DNA of 64,000 bases from Acanthosoma haemorrhoidale (lineage: Eukaryota > Arthropoda > Insecta > Hemiptera > Acanthosomatidae): contig OV884013.1 in NCBI GenBank assembly GCA_930367205.1, positions 116,460,869 through 116,524,868 on the forward strand, given 5' to 3'. Positions 1 to 9,530 of the stretch are shown here, piece by piece (the stretch's first letter is position 1; every line of letters begins with the position of its first letter). A program made the position numbers and the translations under genes. Below the pieces are notes generated by a model. The model saw only the letters and a list, made by a program, of their open reading frames with translations. It did no database searches and was not told the origin of the DNA.

Positions 1-195
1 TTCTTTCTGCGGCAATATATATTTTTCTGTAATAGTTAATCTGAATTTAAAAGGTGATGAGGCTCAGCATATTGGTGATTTTGACCGATACTAACTTAAA
101 AACTGACATCCTAAGTTTCAATGACTGTCTGTTACTGGGAAGAATAACGAAACCATCTCACATTGATCTTTTTTGGTTATTTCGGTATTGATAAC
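1..195. other. AT-rich non-coding sequence at the left edge
   Basis: No open frame, RNA gene or recognisable repeat is visible in this short stretch. Confidence 0.5.
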
Positions 196-545
196 TTATT
201 TTCATTAGAGGAGGATATAAGACTATAATTTAAATATAGCATAGTGAAAAGTCTTCATTTATAGAAAATAGAAATTTAGTAGTTGAAATTAATTTATTTA
301 TTTCAATGCTTTGATGGGTGAAATGCTAAACTGAAAATTTACGTTGAGTAGTAGGAATTACCTAAATCTAGGCTAAGAGAGAAAATAGTGAGAATAATTA
401 TAAATGAGCTATTTGCAAATATATAAAAAGTAAATGAAAAAAAATACCTAGGATAGTTGTTCCATTGTCATTTTCCACTGGTTGGGTTAAATATCTTCGC
501 ATTTGCCAAAAGCGGTAGCTTTTTCAAAATGGATTACCTCTCGAG
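196..545 (+). repeat. Old dispersed duplicate, copy R1
   Basis: This segment is a diverged relative of about 8925-9245 in the same orientation. Shared landmarks, in the same order, are catagtgaaaagtcttcatt, then aaatgagctatttgcaa, then tataaaaagtaaatgaaaaa, then ctaggatagtt, then a tttgccaaaag/tttgtcaaaag stretch. Spacing differs by small indels. No terminal repeats or coding capacity are visible, so it may be a fragment of a dispersed element or part of an old local duplication. The edges are approximate. Confidence 0.7.
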
Positions 546-1530
546 ATTTCAAACGTAGTAATTCGTTTAATTGATTATTTTCTGCAAAATTAATAAAAGG
601 AAACTTTTAACTTTTTAAAACTACGCTGACGGTAATTTTTATTGTTTTTTTATGTGTCCCCCCTTCCTGGTGGATGATAAAAAATTTACTTATTTTTAAC
701 TGTACAACTATATTTCCAGTTTAATATCGTTCATTTGAGAATTGGAGTCTATGGCATTCGATTAGGCCAAAAGGAAATAAGTGTCAATATAAGAAAAAAA
801 CATAATTTTTCGTGACACCTCATTATATATAAATATACCATTATTAATCGGAATAAAAATAGTTTATTACAAAAGGGTACTATAAAGTTAACTTAAGTCC
901 ATTAGTAGAGCAAAAGCAATAACACTTGATTCATATTTAAATAAGTATCCAACCTCTCCTTTGGCTAGGCCACTGTTTTAATGTACACACTTTCATGGAG
1001 AAATTCGAATTGTTTTTAAACATTGTCCATTACTATAAAGCGAAAGTTAAGTGAAATTGTCTTGTAATGTAAAAATCTCATTTCCAGCCAATATCTACGA
1101 GGTTATGATATCCTACCATCACATTAAATAATATATTTAAATTCGTAAATACCTGGGTGATGCCAGTGAACAAATACTCTTGTACTAAGTGAATAAGAGC
1201 TTAAAATAGAAAAAATGGCGTTTGGGGAGACGAGTCAATTATAAAGAGCAGCTCTTCGTACTTCAATGAAGACTTTATCCATAATCAAGTCTTATCAGTA
1301 TTTAGTTTTTAGACTACTTGGTCCATTGTAAATTAATATTAGATTATTTTTATTTATATAAATATTTAAAATAAATTAATTTGAATTGATTTCAATGTTG
1401 ATATGACAAGAAATATTCCACCAATATATGAGAAACAAAAGCTATCTATGTATCCGTTGTGACGTCATTTCTCTGCAGGGGGTCTGGAAACTTATTGCAC
1501 AATGAATGCAATATATTTCTTAATTTTCAG
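546..1530. other. AT-rich non-coding stretch
   Basis: No gene is supported. Acceptor-like sites occur at about 717 (atttccag), 1087 (atttccag) and 1479 (tttctctgcag), but none pairs with a convincing donor to make an exon with a usable phase. Confidence 0.5.
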
Positions 1531-1567
1531 TCGTTGGAAAACTAAAGAAAATAAAGATAAAGGAAAG
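1531..1567 (+). CDS. Candidate exon X, 37 nt (weak)
   Basis: A good acceptor (cttaattttcag) precedes and a good donor (gtaact) follows this 37-nt segment. It is open in two frames. In the frame ending with two bases AG left over, which is the phase exon A leaves, it reads V-G-K-L-K-K-I-K-I-K-E and would splice in frame onto exon U at 4762. In the other frame it reads R-W-K-T-K-E-N-K-D-K-G-K and ends on a codon boundary. The high lysine content follows simply from A-rich sequence, so composition gives little support. It could be an upstream exon of the array gene or a chance pairing of splice-like motifs. Confidence 0.25.
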
Positions 1568-3989
1568 GTAACTAATAACTTCAATAATATTTTTGTAACA
1601 TATTCATTGAGGCTTTTGTCCTTTAACTATTCTATTTGATACAATATGAACCTAACTTCACCTGTTGCTAGGCAAGAACTTAAAGCCTCAAAACTTATTT
1701 AAATGGACAAAATATCTTTTCCCTAATTATAAAAAGAAAGTATAATTAAATATAATCTCAAACTTGCAATATCCCTCTATAAATGATGAAATGAATGAAA
1801 ATTAAAAAATAAATTTTCTAAAATATGTAGGTATGATTAAACCGTTAGGGTTCTGTAAATCTAAGCCAAATAGCGTGCAAAAAACAATCAAAATAAAACA
1901 CTAAATAGCTATCGCCTAATGGAAACAATTTAAAAACTATTACGGTTTGATACGTAGCAGGTTTATAGCTTTTGTAGATGCAGGCATCCTCAAACATCAA
2001 TCGTAACTTTAAGCTAAGAAAAAAAATTAAATCCTTAAATATTGCTAATCATTTTGAATATGAAAACGTCAAATTACGTTAAATACAGAATATATTAAGT
2101 TAGACAAGGTACTAATCTAAAGGATAGGTAAGAATTGTTGGGCGAAATATGGACAAAGGTGAGATCCGTTTTTGATAATAATTAATGAAAACATTATATC
2201 TTACGGTTTTTATGACCAACACAATTCCCAGCCAATATAATATTTAGATTACTATTTCCGTTAGTTACAATTCTCTGAATTTAATACATTTTAGATATGT
2301 CCAGTAATATCAATTGATAACCAGCTTTTTTTAAAAATACATTTATCAATTTATACTATATTAAGCTACCACCGCTTTCGAGCAATGAACAATGTTTTTA
2401 AGTTAAAAGTGCTGTTAATTTAAAGTTTATTGGTTGATAACTAAATAGTTGCAATGTTAAAACATATATAGTAGATCATTTGACAATTAGTAATGAAAAT
2501 ATAAACCAGTGTGGTTATATCAGAGTAAGAGGTTTATTGAAAATCTGCCATGATTGCTGAAAGAAAGAAGTTAGATATTTAATGTAATTTCAGTAATGTT
2601 TCCATATAAAAAAAAAAATTCCCAGACTCCATGAGGTTCTAACTGTGAACATATTTTTTTCATTAATCTAAACTAATTACACTCATAATGGAAATATATA
2701 AATAACTTTCTTTTTTTTACATCAAGCTAACTCTAGATCAATACATCATCATTTTATATAGCAAAATAGTTACATACAACATACAATAGTTGATGTTACA
2801 TTTACTGAATCAGCTATATAATATAAATAGGCTGAGTAAAATTACACCTAACTGTATTGCAAGGATTTAAGATGATTCATTGATACAGTTTTATAATATC
2901 AATCGAAAATCTTATATACATATCAATAAAAACTATATATTAATGTATATTTTCTTTCATATTCGAAACATTTCCATAATAAGGCATATTTTTTTATTTC
3001 AACAAGTTAGCTCACTATTATATTTAAAAAACTAATGCATAAATTGTGCTTTCTTGTTTACAACCGAAAGTAACAATGTAAATGGTTTAAATAATAACTT
3101 ATAATCATAAGAAAATGTTTCAGTCATTGAAGTGAATCACTTGAGAATATCTGTCACAAATTCAATATATTCCATAAATAAATCAATTGTTAATTATTCA
3201 CTTAGATATTAATATTCTTGTTATTATTGCTTAAAGTAGTCAGTGATTTATTATCCCTCCTAATGAATTAATATATATTGACAATATTATTACTGTTTAT
3301 GCATTTTAAACTTTTTGTTTCTAACTGAACTAAAACCAGTCAGATGTTAGCCAAAAGTACATTAACTAATATTTATAACATTAAATTAATCAGAAATTTC
3401 TGAATAATAGTCAATTACTTGGCAATCAGATATTCTCTACTTGATTTATCTTTGAAGTAGCTTTAATAGATTTCATGTATCTTTGCAGTTATGTTTATAA
3501 ACAAATTTACTAGCGAGTCCATATATTTATATTTACATCATTTAGAAACAGACATTTGGCATTAAAACAAGAGTTGGAGCTGGAAGTTGGAGCTTCAAAA
3601 GCTTTATTGTTTCCTTCAATCCTTGTTTGTTCTGTTGTCTGAAGCAATGCCTCTATTGGCTAGCTTAAACAATATAGCAAATATAAATAACCTGAGCAAC
3701 GAACTATAATTGATTCTTGTCTTATTATAGGAAAAATATTCAAATTATCTGCTATTATCCTTGTTCTATTGGTGGGCAAATCACTTGTAAAACTTTAAGT
3801 TCTTTGTGAACATGCTATTTAATGAAATAGCCATTACTTTTCTAAATAAATAAATGACAAAGTTGAGTTTTCAAGGAAATACAAACATATTACTTTTCTG
3901 TTACTGTTTACCGATATTCCTAACAGTTAGTAAGTGTACATTATCATATCCCATCCAAATCATATAGAGGGAAAAATATCTCTTCTTGT
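1568..3989. other. Long AT-rich stretch with no visible gene
   Basis: About 2.4 kb with many stops in all frames. Acceptor-like sites at about 2573, 3122 and 3488 lack paired donors at exon distance. If candidate exon X is real, this is part of its downstream intron. No RNA gene, transposon ends or tandem repeats were seen. Confidence 0.5.
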
Positions 3990-4240
3990 TTCTTGCCTGG
4001 CTGTCCCCATGGCCTATCATGCTGATTTATAACTGCGGAAACTTTAGATTGATGACAGCTCCACGGTGGATTTTCTCTTTGGGAATGGGTTTGTTCATGG
4101 TTTACTCGGACTCGTGAAGTTCAGAGACTATCTACTTGGCTGAAAGGTAAGCACCTAACTTCAATAACACTAGTTCCTCCCCACCACTTATCAACCTCGG
4201 CCAGCCTTACCTCTTCATGAGGAGTTGGACCACGAACTTA
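3990..4240. repeat. GC-richer segment, possibly a dispersed element fragment
   Basis: This roughly 250-base stretch is clearly richer in G+C than its surroundings and has sharp changes of composition at both sides. One plus-strand frame stays open for about 55 codons across about 4060-4220 but starts with no recognisable start or domain. It may be a fragment of a SINE or retroelement inserted in an intron. I cannot name the family from the sequence, and no target-site duplication was found. Confidence 0.35.
4125..4146 (+). CDS. Candidate exon Y, 22 nt (very weak)
   Basis: It lies between an AG (gtgaagttcag) and a good donor (gtaagc at 4147). Read in the phase that leaves AG over, it gives T-I-Y-L-A-E and then the split codon. 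This loosely resembles exon A (V-T-I-I-T-P-G-E plus split AG) and would join in frame to exon U. The upstream side lacks a polypyrimidine tract, the length is 22 rather than 26, and it sits in a possible dispersed repeat, so chance is likely. Confidence 0.15.
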
Positions 4241-4761
4241 TTGTTTCTTGTCATAAATAACATAATACTTTTGTCTTAGTAAGATACATACATATATATT
4301 TTACCACATTTCCTTATGTCCACTTCTTTAGATATTTTGTTAGGATCATTTATTAATTGGAGGGTTTTTGGTTAACTCCAACTGGTGTATCCTCATACAC
4401 TTTTTTGGTAATTCTGATGTTTTCTCCTGAGGAGATTCTCAAGCTATTAAGGTTTTTTGTCTATAACTTAAGACTTTATTATTATTTTAAATATTTTACT
4501 GGCTTTTATATAAATATAATGTAAAGAGTTTTTAATATTCTATCAATGTACTCCCTTGATTTTATTAGTTTGTTTACACAAACTGTATTACAAACTATTT
4601 CTTTCCTTGCTCATTTGCACTCAAATATTGTTTTCATCTGACATAAACATGTTTCCTAGTGTCCTACCTTCTAAAATGTGCTTATATTTATCAGTCACTA
4701 ATCGGGGGGAGGTAAAGTGTGTTTAGCATGTCATGAGTTAATGCAGTGCGTTTAATTTCAG

Positions 4762-4822
4762 GAGCATCAGTGGTTCGAGAAACAACATTGGTGCAGGATG
4801 TTGTGTACAAAGTAGAAACTTG
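4762..4822 (+). CDS. Exon U: upstream relative of the array exons, 61 nt
   Basis: A strong acceptor (gtttaatttcag) and a strong donor (gtaagt) bound 61 nt. Read as one base completing a split codon followed by 20 codons, it gives SISGSRNNIGAGCCVQSRNL with no stop. Array exon C has exactly the same length and phase (1 + 20 codons) and matches at Ser3, Gly4, Ser5, Asn8 and Gly10. Array exon B matches at Ile2, Ser5, Asn7, Asn8 and Leu20, and the DNA ttcgag-aacaac core is shared with B. U ends on a codon boundary and A starts on one, so U would splice in frame onto the first A at 11826 across a 7.0-kb intron. I infer that U is a non-amplified, diverged member of the same exon family in the same gene. 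The protein function is unknown, and the two adjacent cysteines are not seen in B or C. Confidence 0.6.
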
Positions 4823-5670
4823 GTAAGTTATTTTTAGATTTACTTTTTTTTTTTTATTATTATGTAAAAATTTGGGAATACTGTTATTATTTCATAAATT
4901 GTCTCCATGATTCATCAAATTTGTTAATGCATTAAATTATCCTCCAAATGGTCCCATAACTATTTAAACATACATTCCTCTAAACAGGGTATCATTTTTC
5001 TTTATGACAATATGCAGAAAGTTAAAAGGCATTAATTAGTGGGCTGGCAACTTATTATTTGTTTTATTGCTGTTTGTAGGTTGTGATTGAATAAATGATA
5101 GATCAACCAAATTTGTCTTTCCACAAATAAATGTATTTGTATGTGTGAACTATTATAATAAACTATAATCGAAATAAATGAAAAAAATTATATCTTTGTA
5201 CTCCTAAGTAATGGGATTAATAATATAATAAAACATAACCCCTCGAAGTACAGAAGAACAGAAATTGCTGGTTGATTGACCTACCATTAGGTTGCTTATA
5301 TTATCTGTTTATTTATCGCTGAGGAAAAAAGTTAGAAAAGACAAGCTCCCCTTAAGTCCTAATAACTTAAAAATAAATAATTCAAAGTAAAAGGCCACTC
5401 TGTTCAATTTCCACTTATTGAGTTTTTATTGCACTTGTTTTAGGACACTGGACAAACATTAGATGTAATAGTAAATTATGATAATTTTATTTAATTAATT
5501 ATTGTAATTGATTTTCATTTGAATATTATGGAGTAGTACATACTATTTTCAGGAAATTATAATTTTTAAATTTGATAAACAATAATAATTGATTTTAATT
5601 ATAGAATAGGATATACTTTTTCAGGATACTAAACAACATTTCTTATAGGAAATATCAACAAGTCTCAGCA
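4823..5670. other. AT-rich intron-like stretch after exon U
   Basis: It begins with a T-rich tract after the GTAAGT donor. Acceptor-like AGs at about 5553 and 5625 have no paired donor. Nothing else is recognised. Confidence 0.5.
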
Positions 5671-5699
5671 AAAAAAAAAAATATATTTTTTTTTTAAAT
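5671..5699. repeat. Oligo-A/oligo-T inverted pair
   Basis: A run of about twelve A is followed by tatat and then a run of ten T, so the two homopolymers can pair. It is low-complexity sequence just left of the hairpin at 5779. Confidence 0.7.
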
Positions 5700-5778
5700 T
5701 TCCATGCAACTTTTGTAAACATTTAACTCTAAAACAAATCCTTTGGTTTTTTTTTTAATTTAATTTCATTATGAACCA

Positions 5779-5816
5779 CAACTTCAGACCAGAAATTTGT
5801 TCTGGTCTTGAAGTTG
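5779..5816. repeat. Strong hairpin, 16-bp stem with one bulge
   Basis: Bases 5779-5794 (caacttca then gaccagaa) pair perfectly with 5800-5807 (ttctggtc) and 5809-5816 (tgaagttg). The loop is 5 bases and a single T bulges at 5808. Such a long perfect stem is unlikely by chance in AT-rich DNA. It lies just left of the 1.05-kb tandem repeat, so it may mark an element end or a rearrangement point. Confidence 0.75.
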
Positions 5817-5839
5817 AAAAAAATGGTTATTATCCTTAT

Positions 5840-6868
5840 AACTTAAATACATATTCATCTTATTATATTCTCTATAGCTATTATAATTAATGCATATATT
5901 TTTGCTAATATTATAACATAGTGCTATAAATTGTCTAAATATTCGGTACTTTCTAAGACGTAGATTAACAACAGCTGGCACTACATGATCGGACAGGTAG
6001 GGTAAGTTGAACTTTGTACCATCGAGCACAGGGCGGAGACTTCTTACTGCCACATCCTACTGTACGGATTTCGTCGGTCTTAACTTAATTTCTTTGTTAG
6101 TTTTGTTGAATATTCTACCTAAATCTTATCTCGTGTTTGCAAGTAGCTGTTTTAAAGCCTGATGAAACTCACGTCGGCTCCTTGCTCTTTCTCAAAAAAT
6201 ACATCGAAATGTAAGTAGATTCTCTAATTTATAAATGATATTTATCCGTAATTATGCATGTTACATCGTGGAGAGAAGTGGTTTTTGAAAAATCCCGTTG
6301 GTTCTGGTCAGTTGTGACCAGTGAGGTTTAGGAAATTATGAATATATAAAATATTTGCGAAACGTTAAAGTTTTGTCTCTGTTAAACATTACCTGTCGAT
6401 GGTATTTTTCCTTGATGAACATAGTCGTGGTAAAAGTCAGTTACTAAATAGTCAGTGACTAAACCTGAAGAGAATTTCATAAAAAAAAAATTGGAGAAAG
6501 CGAATTTTTATTGAAATCGATTTACTTTTCAAAAAAAATATAAGAATAAAAAGCTAAAATACTCTACTTTAGTACTTATTTTTATTAAAACAATTTTGTT
6601 CACCTGCTACACTTGATACTTAAAATCCTAAGTATATACTCATGTAATAAAATGTATTTGGTTGATTTAGGGTAAATTTCTTTCATAATTTATACTGCAT
6701 TACAAAGAGATAATGTGTGTTAGCAGAGTTGCTTTGAGAAATCTCTGTAAGCTAAATCGCTACAGAAAATTTCTGAACCATTTACATATAAACTTATTTA
6801 TTCGTGAGCAATCCAAGGAAAAATATCAAGTATAAAGCACATAAGAGCTTAGTTGTTAAAAAAAAAAG
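5840..6868 (+). repeat. 1.05-kb tandem repeat, copy 1
   Basis: First of two full direct copies, a partial third and a decayed fourth. The landmark ggtagggtaagttgaacttt falls at 5996, 7021 and 8111, giving spacings of 1,025 and 1,090 bases. Copy 1 lacks a segment of about 58 bases that copy 2 carries at about 7340-7398, and it has its own changes around 6160-6200. The left edge is approximate. Confidence 0.85.
5975..6001 (+). CDS. Candidate 27-nt micro-exon in copy 1 (weak)
   Basis: An AG (ttaacaacag) and a canonical donor (gtaagt at 6002) bound 27 nt, nine codons with both ends on codon boundaries, reading LALHDRTGR. The same interval in copies 2 and 3 is also 27 nt and open (LRVQDRTGR). The acceptor has no pyrimidine tract, which argues against use. 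Confidence 0.2.
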
Positions 6869-7963
6869 TTTAACATATTTATCTTATTGTATTACCTGTA
6901 CGTATTATAATTAATAAACGCATATATTTTTGCTAATATTATAGCATAGTGGTATTAATTGCTTAAAAATACTGTATTTTCTAAGAATTAGACAAACAGC
7001 TGAGAGTACAAGATCGAACAGGTAGGGTAAGTTGAACTTTGGACGGTCGGGCAGAAGGCGGACACTGGTACTGCCACATCGTACTGTACGGATTTCGTCG
7101 GATTTAAGTTAGTTTCTTCGTTAAATTTTTTGAATATTCTACCGAAAACTTATCTCGTGTTTGCAAGTAACTGTTTTAAAGCCGTATAACGTTGAAACTA
7201 ACGTCGACTACCACCAGCGGGTATTCTTGCTGTTTCTCAAAATATACATCGAAATGTAAGTACATTCTCTTATTTATAAATGATATTTATCCGTAATTTT
7301 GCATGTTGCATCGTGGAGAGAAGTGGTTTTTGAAAACGCATCTCACAGCTAAGGGTAACATACGTAATGACTTTATCGGTACAGTACTAGTTTTACGGCC
7401 GTTGGTTCTGATCAGTTGTGACCAGTGAGGTTTAGGAAATTATGAATATATGAAATATTTGCGAAACGTTAAAGTTTTGTCTCTGTTAAACATTACCTGT
7501 CGATGGTATTTTTCCTTGATGAACATAGTCGTGGTAAAAGTCAGTTACTAAATAGTCAGTGACTAAACCTGAAGAGAATTTCATAAAAAAAAACAAATTG
7601 GAGAAAGCAAATTTTTATTGAAATCGATTTACTTTTCAAAAAAAATATAAGAATAAAAAGCTAAAATACTTTACTTTTGTACTTATTTTTATTAAAACAA
7701 TTTTGCTCACCTGCTACACTTGATACTTAAAATCCTAAGTATATACTCATGTAATAAAATGTATTTGGTTGATTTAGGGCAAATTTCTTTAATAATTTAT
7801 ACTGCATTACAAAGAGATGTGTGTTAGCTGAGTTGTTTTGACAAATCTCAGTAAACTAAATCACTACAGAAAATTTCTGAACCATTTACATATAAACTTA
7901 TTTATTCGTGAGCAATCCAAGAAAAAATATCAAGTATAAAGCACATAAGAGCTTAGTTGTTAA
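6869..7963 (+). repeat. 1.05-kb tandem repeat, copy 2
   Basis: About 1,095 bases, highly similar to copy 1 and even closer to the start of copy 3. It carries the extra segment at about 7340-7398. A short plus-strand frame ending at the ATGTAAGTA site near 7255 is open in copies 1 and 2 despite two length differences of 6 and 15 bases, both multiples of three. That may be chance or a trace of coding constraint. Confidence 0.85.
7000..7026 (+). CDS. Candidate 27-nt micro-exon in copy 2 (weak)
   Basis: The 27 nt between tagacaaacag and the donor gtaagt read LRVQDRTGR. The donor is preserved in all three copies and the acceptor is purine-rich. Confidence 0.2.
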
Positions 7964-8089
7964 AATATTTATCTTATTGTATTACCTGTACGTATTAAAA
8001 TTAATAAACGCATATATTTTTGCTAATATTATAACATAGTGGTATTAATTGCTTAAAAATACGGTATTTTATAAGAATTAGACAAACAG

Positions 8090-8116
8090 CTGAGAGTACA
8101 AGATCGAACAGGTAGG
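8090..8116 (+). CDS. Candidate 27-nt micro-exon in copy 3 (weak)
   Basis: Identical in sequence to the copy 2 candidate (LRVQDRTGR), with the same donor gtaagt at 8117 and the same poor acceptor. Confidence 0.2.
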
Positions 8117-8170
8117 GTAAGTTGAACTTTGTACCATCGGGCACAGGGCGGACACTTCTTACTGCCACAT

Positions 8171-8189
8171 CGTACTGTACGGCAGTACG
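8171..8189. repeat. Short palindrome at the repeat breakpoint
   Basis: cgtactg and cagtacg form a perfect 7-bp stem around a 5-base loop, followed by a further partial copy (acagtacag). It sits exactly where copy 3 of the tandem repeat stops matching. Confidence 0.6.
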
Positions 8190-8924
8190 ACAGTACAGTT
8201 TTTATCTTCCTTGTAAAATTTCTGAAAATGGATATGGCTGGGGGGGGGGGTGTTTGTGAGTTATGTTGTAGTTGCAACACTTGATATTTCTTAAGTATAT
8301 AAATTTACGATAAGTTTTAATTGTTAAAATGGATCTCCTGGCGGTATTTACAATGACATACTGTATGTTAACAGTACGAGAGCGCTTGTTCACGTCAATT
8401 TATTATGTATAAATTTTCAAATAGTTCTCTATTTAGGTAAAAAAGACATGTGATATTTGGCGGAGTAAAGGATGCGCCAGAGGCACAGATGGCTAATTAA
8501 GTTATTCTTTCTTGTTACTGAGCCAACAGGAGAAAAAAAGATGGTTGCTGATTCAATTATTAGAAGCAGTGGTTCTGGAAACTGAAGGGCCAGTATGTCG
8601 TGAGTGTCCGCCGAATGTGAAGTAGTCTCTGAGAAATTATGTTCTGTACGGAGGTGGAGGCTAAAAAAGGATACTTTCAAAGAGGTAAGATGGCTTCATC
8701 TTTCGCATGAATGTCTGTCTGCAATTCATGTTCCACCTTACCACCGGTAGTAACAATTATCAAGTCGATTTAATCAAGTGTTGTAATTTTATAATGACTG
8801 TTTTAATTTTTAAAAAAATAATTAAGCGTCTAAATCGTTTTCGTAGTCGTAACACTTGACTTGATTTTTTTTATTTCGATTTTTATATTTTTTTTTCCAT
8901 GGTAGGGCAATATAATACCACGAT
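8190..8924. other. Unique stretch with no supported gene
   Basis: It contains a run of eleven G at 8240-8250, rare in this composition. A donor-like gagGTAAGATGG at about 8683 resembles the donor of exon A, and a cagtggttc motif near 8567 resembles part of exon U. The frame needed for exon U reaches a stop within a few codons, so I see at most a decayed relative. Minus-strand open frames of 63 to 83 codons here have no domain or conservation support. Confidence 0.4.
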
Positions 8925-9245
8925 TTAAATATCAGGATAGTTTGGTTAACATAGTGAAAAGTCTTCATTTATTAATAAAAAATAGAAATTGAATTATTCA
9001 AATCATTTATTTGGTTCATTAATTCGATAAGTATAATGATTTACAAACAATCTACATTAATATTAATTGTAAGCTAAGGAAAAATATGCGCAATAAATAT
9101 AAATGAGCTATTTGCAACTCTATAAAAAGTAAATGAAAAAATATCTAGGATAGTTCTTCAATGTTTATATCCACCGCTTGGGCAAAAGATACTGTCTTGA
9201 CGTTTGTCAAAAGTAGTATTAAAAAAAAAATGAATTCCCACTAAA
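8925..9245 (+). repeat. Old dispersed duplicate, copy R2
   Basis: Diverged relative of about 196-545 in the same orientation, with the shared landmarks in the same order. It starts near the atttaaatat/catagtgaaaagtc match and fades after the tttgtcaaaag motif. Confidence 0.7.
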
Positions 9246-9254
9246 GATGTTGAT

Positions 9255-9530
9255 GAAACGATATTTTTGATCGGTTATAGATATGTTATTTATTACTAAC
9301 TTATTAGCTTACTGTCTGACGAATCGACTACCACCGGGTATTCTTGCTTTTTCTAAAAAAAAAACAGAAATGCCAGTACATTCTATGATTTATTAATGGT
9401 ATGTGTGCATTTTATATCATAAAGAGGTTATTATTCTCACGATATACTGCTATAGTTAATTAACACATACGTTTTTTCTAATATTGCAGCACAGTGGCCA
9501 TCAATTTCCTCGAGCTGTAAGGTGACCATT
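9255..9530 (+). repeat. Decayed fourth relative of the 1.05-kb tandem repeat
   Basis: Two blocks match copy 2. The first is cgactaccaccgggtattct with following bases (copy 2 near 7203, three bases longer there). The second is the ctaatattgcagcacagtgg block (copy 2 near 6935, ctaatattatagcatagtgg). The order of the two blocks is that of consecutive copies, and the DNA between is shortened, so this is a deleted and diverged remnant. Confidence 0.55.

Larger units (their letters stand above)
7964..8189 (+). repeat. 1.05-kb tandem repeat, copy 3 (truncated)
   Basis: It matches copy 2 closely from about 7964 to the cacatcgtactgtacgg site at about 8182, then breaks off. Copies 1 and 2 continue with atttcgtcgg, but here the sequence turns into a short palindrome and unrelated DNA. 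Confidence 0.8.

Noticed and set aside
5784..6053. Minus-strand open frame of 89 codons
   Set aside because: It begins at GTG, spans the boundary of a tandem repeat, is not kept open in copies 2 and 3, and lacks any domain.
8053..8680. Three minus-strand open frames of 63-83 codons
   Set aside because: Low-complexity stretches, overlap with repeat copy 3 and the G11 run, no homology recognised and no splice context.
8560..8683. Possible relative of exon U with an A-like donor downstream
   Set aside because: The cagtggttctgg match is short, and the frame used by U reaches TGA at once. Chance or a fully decayed copy.
9487..9518. Micro-exon between attgcag and gtgacc
   Set aside because: The corresponding site in the other repeat copies lacks the donor and is not open, so nothing supports use.
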